Assembly: GCF_014207905.1 (NCBI RefSeq)
Contig: NZ_JACHLB010000006.1
Location: 248,001-312,000 of the forward strand
Direction of reading: 5' to 3'
Origin: Flavobacterium notoginsengisoli
GTDB taxonomy: Bacteria; Bacteroidota; Bacteroidia; Flavobacteriales; Flavobacteriaceae
DNA: 64,000 nucleotides
Shown here: piece by piece, positions 60,076 through 64,000 of the stretch
Numbering within the stretch: position 1 is the stretch's first letter
Layout of the letters: each line of letters begins with the position of its first letter
Translations under genes and position numbers: made by a program
Notes under the pieces: model-generated
Told to the model about the DNA's origin: nothing
Databases searched by the model: none
The model's input: only the letters and a program-made list of their open reading frames with translations

Positions 60076-60675
60076 ATGAACGCAAATTTTTTCCATCAGA
60101 TAGCGCAGTTGCAGATTACAGGTGATTTGCAACTCACAATAGCAAAAGGAGCAGAAAACAATCTAATCGTATCGGTTATGCTCCAAAACGAACAATGCGG
60201 AGATAACGCAAAGAACATCATACCGCCCCTTAATCTTCGGGGAACAGCCGAAGAACTCGACAACGGTTTTTTCGAGAAGATAACCACACCCATACAAACT
60301 GCCTCGGGCTTAATGGTCGATATGGAAAGCTTTATGAAGCAGTTGGAAGAAACCAAAAAACAGTCGGCAATGGAAAAAGATAAAGCCGACAGGCAGAAGA
60401 AAGAACAGGAAGCCAAAGACAAAAAGTTCAAGGACGCAATGGCAAAAGCGGATGAACTTGAGAAAGAAGGAAAGCACCGTGAAGCGTGGGTAAAAGTACC
60501 CGAAATAACAGAGTTCCCTGAAAAGGCTGACGATATACGCAGACGCAAAAGAGAACTGTCCGACAAGTTTTCTGCGCCAAGTCTTTTCGGAGCTATAGAG
60601 GAAGAAAAACCCGAACCCGCAAAAGCGGAAGCAATAACTGCCAATTACTCAGCAGAAACCGCACAGGAAAACTAA
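60076..60675 (+). CDS. PRTRC system protein E
   Basis: The 199-residue protein begins MNANFFHQIAQLQITGDLQL and continues NLIVSVMLQNEQCGDNAKNI, IPPLNLRGTAEELDNGFFEK, then TPIQTASGLMVDMESFMKQL. This N-terminal beta-rich domain is the PRTRC E pattern. A coiled-coil (residues about 90-150, rich in K/E/A) and a Pro/Glu-rich tail follow. PRTRC proteins form a conserved plasmid/ICE cassette together with ParB-related and ThiF-related members. No biochemical activity is known for E. It is followed 24 bases later by C. Confidence 0.88.
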   Translation: MNANFFHQIAQLQITGDLQLTIAKGAENNLIVSVMLQNEQCGDNAKNIIPPLNLRGTAEELDNGFFEKITTPIQTASGLMVDMESFMKQLEETKKQSAMEKDKADRQKKEQEAKDKKFKDAMAKADELEKEGKHREAWVKVPEITEFPEKADDIRRRKRELSDKFSAPSLFGAIEEEKPEPAKAEAITANYSAETAQEN

Positions 60676-60699
60676 TGTAATAACTTAAAATTCATCATC

Positions 60700-60918
60700 A
60701 TGTTATTAGCAACGCAATTGGAAAGAGTGTTTATACTCAAAGATAAAGGACACGATATTATATTGACCGATCCCGAACCACGCTGGAGCGTGGAAGCAGT
60801 ACTGAATTTTTATGCCAACAGGTATCCCATTTTGACAACCGCTAAAATCTCTGCACCCGCCATCAAGGATGATGCAGTAGAATACCTATTTGAGAGCGTA
60901 ATGGGAACTAAAGGATAA
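60700..60918 (+). CDS. PRTRC system protein C
   Basis: The 72-residue protein (MLLATQLERVFILKDKGHDI) matches PRTRC C: LTDPEPRWSVEAVLNFYANR, YPILTTAKISAPAIKDDAVE and YLFESVMGTKG. It resembles a short ubiquitin-like beta-grasp/Mubg-type protein, which fits a cassette that also has a ThiF/E1-like enzyme; that link is inference. The gene is 25 bases after E. Confidence 0.85.
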   Translation: MLLATQLERVFILKDKGHDIILTDPEPRWSVEAVLNFYANRYPILTTAKISAPAIKDDAVEYLFESVMGTKG

Positions 60919-60935
60919 TCTAAAATTTTAAAGCA

Positions 60936-62111
60936 ATGGACTATGCACAAACATATTATATCGGGAACAATCAAGCCACCCGAACAAAAACCACAAAGGC
61001 AGTTGTACAAACAGCTCAGCGAGTTCGCCCAATGGATGCAAAAACCCAAAGATGCGAGCGAGGTTCAAAAAGACAAACGCAGGTCAGTACCTGTGGAAAT
61101 GTTGCCAATGGTTTTCTAAAAACTTCGTTCCTGCCAAGGCTGAAAGAAACTGAAACGGTACAGGCTTGTATGGAAACAGCAAAAATGCAGAAGGATTTTT
61201 ACAAGTCGCTGTCATTACTTGCAGAGCATTATAATATTGAACCTATGCAAACCAACCAATTTGACTATCCGTACAATATGGCATTGGCTATAAGGGATAT
61301 GGAAGAAAAGTTAAAGCAAATTGTTCTGAATTGGCAGGAAATACGTTTGGTGCAGGACAGTAAGCAAACCTATTTCATCAGTGAGGAAAAATACAACACC
61401 GGTACAACCCTGTATTATATACCCATTGAACCGCTGTATCAGATGCTCCACGACCCCAAGCATAAAAGAAACGCCCAATTGCTTATTTCTGTTTGCTCTT
61501 ACCTATATCACATTGCTGATATTCCTTATTTCAGACAGGAAAACAGTTATCTGTATTGGATGTATGAAATGCACAAAGAGTGGGTGGAGCAGGACGATAA
61601 AACTGAAGAAAATGAGCCGTGTAAACTTGAGTTTGAAAAAGCGGAATTCATCGGAGATTATATCGAGCAAAAGATTTTTCACCCTATGAGTTTACAGGTA
61701 TTTCAAAAGCGTTTAGACACTTTTAAAAGAAGTAATGCATTCGACCACGAGTGTTGGCTGACAGCTTCTAATGCCTTTGCACTATTTACGGAATATCCAA
61801 AGGCAAGCATTTTCCGAAATGCTCCAATGCGGGAACAAGACCCTGATAATGACGACGACGACAATGAAACCATTGGTATGGAAAAGTATATTTCCTTTAT
61901 ATCGCACACAAAAGGATGGCTGTACGAGAACCTTGCCGAGAGCATCAACAATGAGTTTAACGAGTACGCAGAAATGCAGGAACCGACCATCTGCAAACGT
62001 TTCGACAAAAAAGTGGTCACGAAAAACACCCTTGATTTTGAAAACGGATTATTTGCGCTTTTGGACGATATGTGCAGTTTGCTTTATAACTACAAAACCA
62101 CAAGGAAATGA
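60936..62111 (+). CDS. PRTRC F-like protein, N-terminus possibly frameshifted
   Basis: As read, 391 residues run from 60936. The first about 58 residues (MDYAQTYYIGNNQATRTKTT...) are unusual and rich in Arg/Thr, whereas the remainder (FLKTSFLPRLKETETVQACM onward) looks normal. In the other frame from ATG 60943 the same DNA reads MHKHIISGTIKPPEQKPQRQ, LYKQLSEFAQWMQKPKDASE and ends VEMLPMVF at a TAA (61117). It would continue into FLKTSFLPRL if one T were added to the T4 at 61112-61115. I think the true gene starts at 60943 and has lost one T. The body is in the PRTRC F position and fits F by order; PRTRC B follows with a four-base overlap. Confidence 0.6.
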   Translation: MDYAQTYYIGNNQATRTKTTKAVVQTAQRVRPMDAKTQRCERGSKRQTQVSTCGNVANGFLKTSFLPRLKETETVQACMETAKMQKDFYKSLSLLAEHYNIEPMQTNQFDYPYNMALAIRDMEEKLKQIVLNWQEIRLVQDSKQTYFISEEKYNTGTTLYYIPIEPLYQMLHDPKHKRNAQLLISVCSYLYHIADIPYFRQENSYLYWMYEMHKEWVEQDDKTEENEPCKLEFEKAEFIGDYIEQKIFHPMSLQVFQKRLDTFKRSNAFDHECWLTASNAFALFTEYPKASIFRNAPMREQDPDNDDDDNETIGMEKYISFISHTKGWLYENLAESINNEFNEYAEMQEPTICKRFDKKVVTKNTLDFENGLFALLDDMCSLLYNYKTTRK

Positions 62112-62836
62112 AAAATACAATAGATATAACAGAAAGCTTTGGTACGTTGTACCATCCTAAATCTGCACTCGTTTTCTATGAAACCAAAGGAGCGGACAGC
62201 GATGTATATGTGGAGCATTTTGATATGGACAATAATGGCACTCCTATTAATGCCCACCCACTCACAGAGAGGGAAGCAAAAGTATTGGCAAGGGCATTGG
62301 TAACAGAAAAGGACAAGGAACAAGCTTTTTTAAAATCCAATGGGATTTTGGGGTCGAACATACTGCATATCAATCCTAATAAAGAGAAAGGTGCTGTACT
62401 ATGGCACTCAAAAGCACAAAAGCGACAACTGTATTTTGTGGAGAATTTGGATATACCCAACGGAATTGCGTATGTACCACCAATGATTTGGTATGCCAAC
62501 AAAAACAGCCTTGCGGTTTATGCACTCGTAAGCGATAGAAGACCAACAGAGAAAACACCTTTGTATTGCGCACCATTTTTTAACATCTACCAAGATGGGA
62601 AAGTATGTATGGGTTCGGTCAATATCAATATCAAAAACTCCGCTTCGATAGAAGAATTTACACTTGCTTGGGAAGATTACTTTTTCAACAGTTACTTCAG
62701 CCATTTACTGGGAAACAACAGTCCGATACAAGGCAATTGTGTAAACCTTTGGAAAGAGCTTATCCAAACGGGTAAACCTTTTCCTAAAGATGTATTGAAA
62801 AAAAACAACAAAACACTTAAAAATCTATTGCCATGA
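62108..62836 (+). CDS. PRTRC system protein B
   Basis: The 242-residue protein starts MKNTIDITESFGTLYHPKSA and has ALVFYETKGADSDVYVEHFD, AVLWHSKAQKRQLYFVENLD, IPNGIAYVPPMIWYANKNSL and ALVSDRRPTEKTPLYCAPFF, the PRTRC B pattern. LYCAPFFNIYQDGKVCMGSV near residue 155 is the best-conserved part. The fold and role are unknown. Its start overlaps the previous stop and its end overlaps the ThiF start by four bases, so the cassette is translationally coupled. Confidence 0.9.
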   Translation: MKNTIDITESFGTLYHPKSALVFYETKGADSDVYVEHFDMDNNGTPINAHPLTEREAKVLARALVTEKDKEQAFLKSNGILGSNILHINPNKEKGAVLWHSKAQKRQLYFVENLDIPNGIAYVPPMIWYANKNSLAVYALVSDRRPTEKTPLYCAPFFNIYQDGKVCMGSVNINIKNSASIEEFTLAWEDYFFNSYFSHLLGNNSPIQGNCVNLWKELIQTGKPFPKDVLKKNNKTLKNLLP

Positions 62837-63639
62837 ATACCGAGAAAACAAAAATACATTTTACGGATAACTACCTCATAAATCCGACTAACCCTATCAC
62901 TGTGAACATAATTGGTGCAGGAGGCACGGGTTCAAAAGTACTGACCGCCTTAATGGAAATGAACCACAGTTTAGTTGAACTTGGACACGCAGGACTATCC
63001 GTTCGCCTTTGGGACGACGATGTTATCACGACTGCCAATTTGGGCAGACAGCGTTTTGCCGAGTGCGAGGTTGGCTTATGTAAATCCGTTGCCCTGATAA
63101 ATCGAGCCAATCGTTTTATGGGAACTTATTGGAAAGCGGAAACGGTGAAATTTGAGAAAGATAGTTTGGGAAGACTGCCCCAAAATGCACAGGCAACAAT
63201 CTATATTACTTGTGTGGACAATGTACAGGCGAGGTTTGGTGTTGCTGAAATACTTAAAGAATTATGCAACCGCAGAAATCATAGAGATACGCCAAAATAT
63301 TGGTTAGACTTTGGCAACAGCCAACATACAGGACAGGTCATATTATCCACTATTGGAGAAATTAAGCAACCCAACTCTGAAAAGTATGAAACGGTGGCAA
63401 GCCTGCCGTTTGTTACCGAAGAATTTGGCGAATTATTAAGACAATCAGAACAGCAGGACGATACGCCAAGCTGTTCCTTAGCCGAAGCCCTGGAAAAACA
63501 AGAACTCTTTATCAATTCTGCCTTGGCACAAATGGGATGTTCGCTGTTGTGGAGCTTGTTCCGCTATGGTATGACCGAGTACAGGGGATTTTTCCTTAAT
63601 CTTGGAAACTTTCAGTCACAACCCCTAAAAGTCGCCTGA
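62833..63639 (+). CDS. PRTRC system ThiF-family protein
   Basis: The 268-residue E1-like protein has the ThiF nucleotide-binding loop VNIIGAGGTGSKVLTALMEM near residue 22. RLWDDDVITTANLGRQRFAE (near residue 55) holds the acidic and Arg residues that bind ATP/Mg, and ITCVDNVQARFGVAEI near residue 113 is the conserved D..N. Catalytic cysteines of canonical E1s are not obvious. It would adenylate a small-protein C-terminus; PRTRC C is a possible partner. It is the last complete gene of the cassette; a terminator-like hairpin follows. Confidence 0.9.
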   Translation: MNTEKTKIHFTDNYLINPTNPITVNIIGAGGTGSKVLTALMEMNHSLVELGHAGLSVRLWDDDVITTANLGRQRFAECEVGLCKSVALINRANRFMGTYWKAETVKFEKDSLGRLPQNAQATIYITCVDNVQARFGVAEILKELCNRRNHRDTPKYWLDFGNSQHTGQVILSTIGEIKQPNSEKYETVASLPFVTEEFGELLRQSEQQDDTPSCSLAEALEKQELFINSALAQMGCSLLWSLFRYGMTEYRGFFLNLGNFQSQPLKVA

Positions 63640-63656
63640 CCCGAAAATCGGGCGGC

Positions 63657-63696
63657 AAAAAGACACTCCCTCCCAAAAGGTCGGGACAGTCTTTTT
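63657..63696 (+). terminator. Terminator after the ThiF gene
   Basis: AAAAAGAC pairs with GTCTTTTT around a loop that itself pairs weakly (TCCC/GGGA). CCCGA/TCGGG forms a small hairpin just upstream. Confidence 0.7.
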
Positions 63697-63727
63697 GCGT
63701 TTAAGCGGTGCAGCCACTTTAATAAAA

Positions 63728-64000
63728 ATGCACAATGCGCCATTTTATCAAACAGGCTGCGAGAATTATGCTAGGGATATCATTATCCCTTTTATTATTT
63801 TAGAGGACTTCTTTTCTTTCCGTAAAAGCGACCAAAGAAAAGAAGCAAAAGAACGCCGCAATTTCGGACAGCTTTTTATAATTGTTATCCTATTTAACTG
63901 GGACTGTTTTCCAAACAGAAAAACCCTTAAAAAGATGTTCAATGTGTTCAAACTCAATAAAAGCAATCAGTTCATTTTTACACTTCCCTTTAAATCCCCT
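63728..64000 (+). CDS. Possible partial ORF at the right edge
   Basis: From ATG 63728 the frame is open for 91 codons to the window end, starting MHNAPFYQTGCENYARDIII. A basic stretch (FRKSDQRKEAKERRNFG) follows. Composition is poor (many Phe/Ile/Lys), and a minus-strand frame of 66 codons covers the same place. I cannot recognise a family, so it may be noncoding mobile-element sequence. Confidence 0.25.
   Translation, partial: MHNAPFYQTGCENYARDIIIPFIILEDFFSFRKSDQRKEAKERRNFGQLFIIVILFNWDCFPNRKTLKKMFNVFKLNKSNQFIFTLPFKSP

Noticed and set aside
60096..60644. 182-codon open frame on the minus strand opposite PRTRC E
   Set aside because: It is Ser-rich (SSSSAFAI, SALSFSIAD), antisense to a gene with clear family pattern and neighbours, and is a complement artefact of the K/E/A-rich coiled-coil codons.
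1..64000. CRISPR arrays, rRNA operons, complete tRNAs and insertion-sequence transposases
   Set aside because: No regular spaced repeats, rRNA sequence, foldable complete tRNA or transposase was recognised in the window.
19200..64000. Integrase, relaxase or conjugation genes that would prove an ICE
   Set aside because: None is present in the window. The ICE interpretation rests on the PRTRC/ssb/DUF932 backbone and the cargo.

Overview
The window looks like part of a Flavobacterium (Bacteroidota) chromosome. The sequence is AT-rich. Promoter-like TAnnTTTG -7 boxes appear and Shine-Dalgarno sequences are weak. The core gene set is typical of the family: MurB, RecF, RibH, MutL, two rhomboids, a WbqC-family protein, an enlarged signal peptidase I, DapB, ParB and ParA. 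Several intergenic gaps carry flavobacterial palindromes built on CCACGAATT...AATTCGTGG.

Region 1 (1-19.2 kb) is ordinary chromosomal core. It runs from a PaiB-like FMN-binding protein (cut by the window edge) through murB, a GT4 glycosyltransferase, a DUF2461 protein, recF, a TPR membrane protein, ribH, mutL, two rhomboids, an EEP-family protein, WbqC, lepB, dapB, a DUF5683 protein, parB and parA. It ends with a secreted beta-helix protein.

Region 2 (19.2-20 kb) is a scar-like junction. It holds two pieces resembling the 3' end of tRNA-Pro, interrupted by two 18-bp palindromes, and a truncated ORF. It is the best candidate for the left edge of an acquired element.

Region 3 (20-57 kb) is accessory cargo. 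First comes an arsenic operon (arsR, DUF6428, thioredoxin-type arsC, acr3, arsO and two metallophosphoesterases). Next is a defence island of four modules: a GAPS4-like gene pair, a HEPN/Toprim protein, a BcgI-like restriction-modification pair and a Gabija-like OLD nuclease plus helicase. Then follows a large copper/heavy-metal cluster. It encodes DUF3347 proteins, six copies of the small HMBD metal-binding module, a CusA/CusB/TolC efflux pump whose cusA is split by a frameshift, a CopA P-type ATPase, a haem-binding-domain protein, a DUF305 protein and a multicopper oxidase fused to a CopB-like barrel. A probable nuclease gene of defence type sits inside this copper cluster.

Region 4 (57-64 kb) is the start of a mobile-element backbone. 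It contains a structured leader, an SSB, a DUF932 protein, small ORFs and a PRTRC cassette (E, C, a probable F, B, ThiF). PRTRC cassettes are typical of plasmids and integrative conjugative elements, so regions 3-4 are probably one integrated element continuing beyond the right edge. No integrase, relaxase or tra gene is in the window, so this remains inference. Three reading-frame lesions in regions 3-4 (cusA, a small ORF at 59.8 kb and possibly the PRTRC F-like gene) suggest either decay or homopolymer errors.
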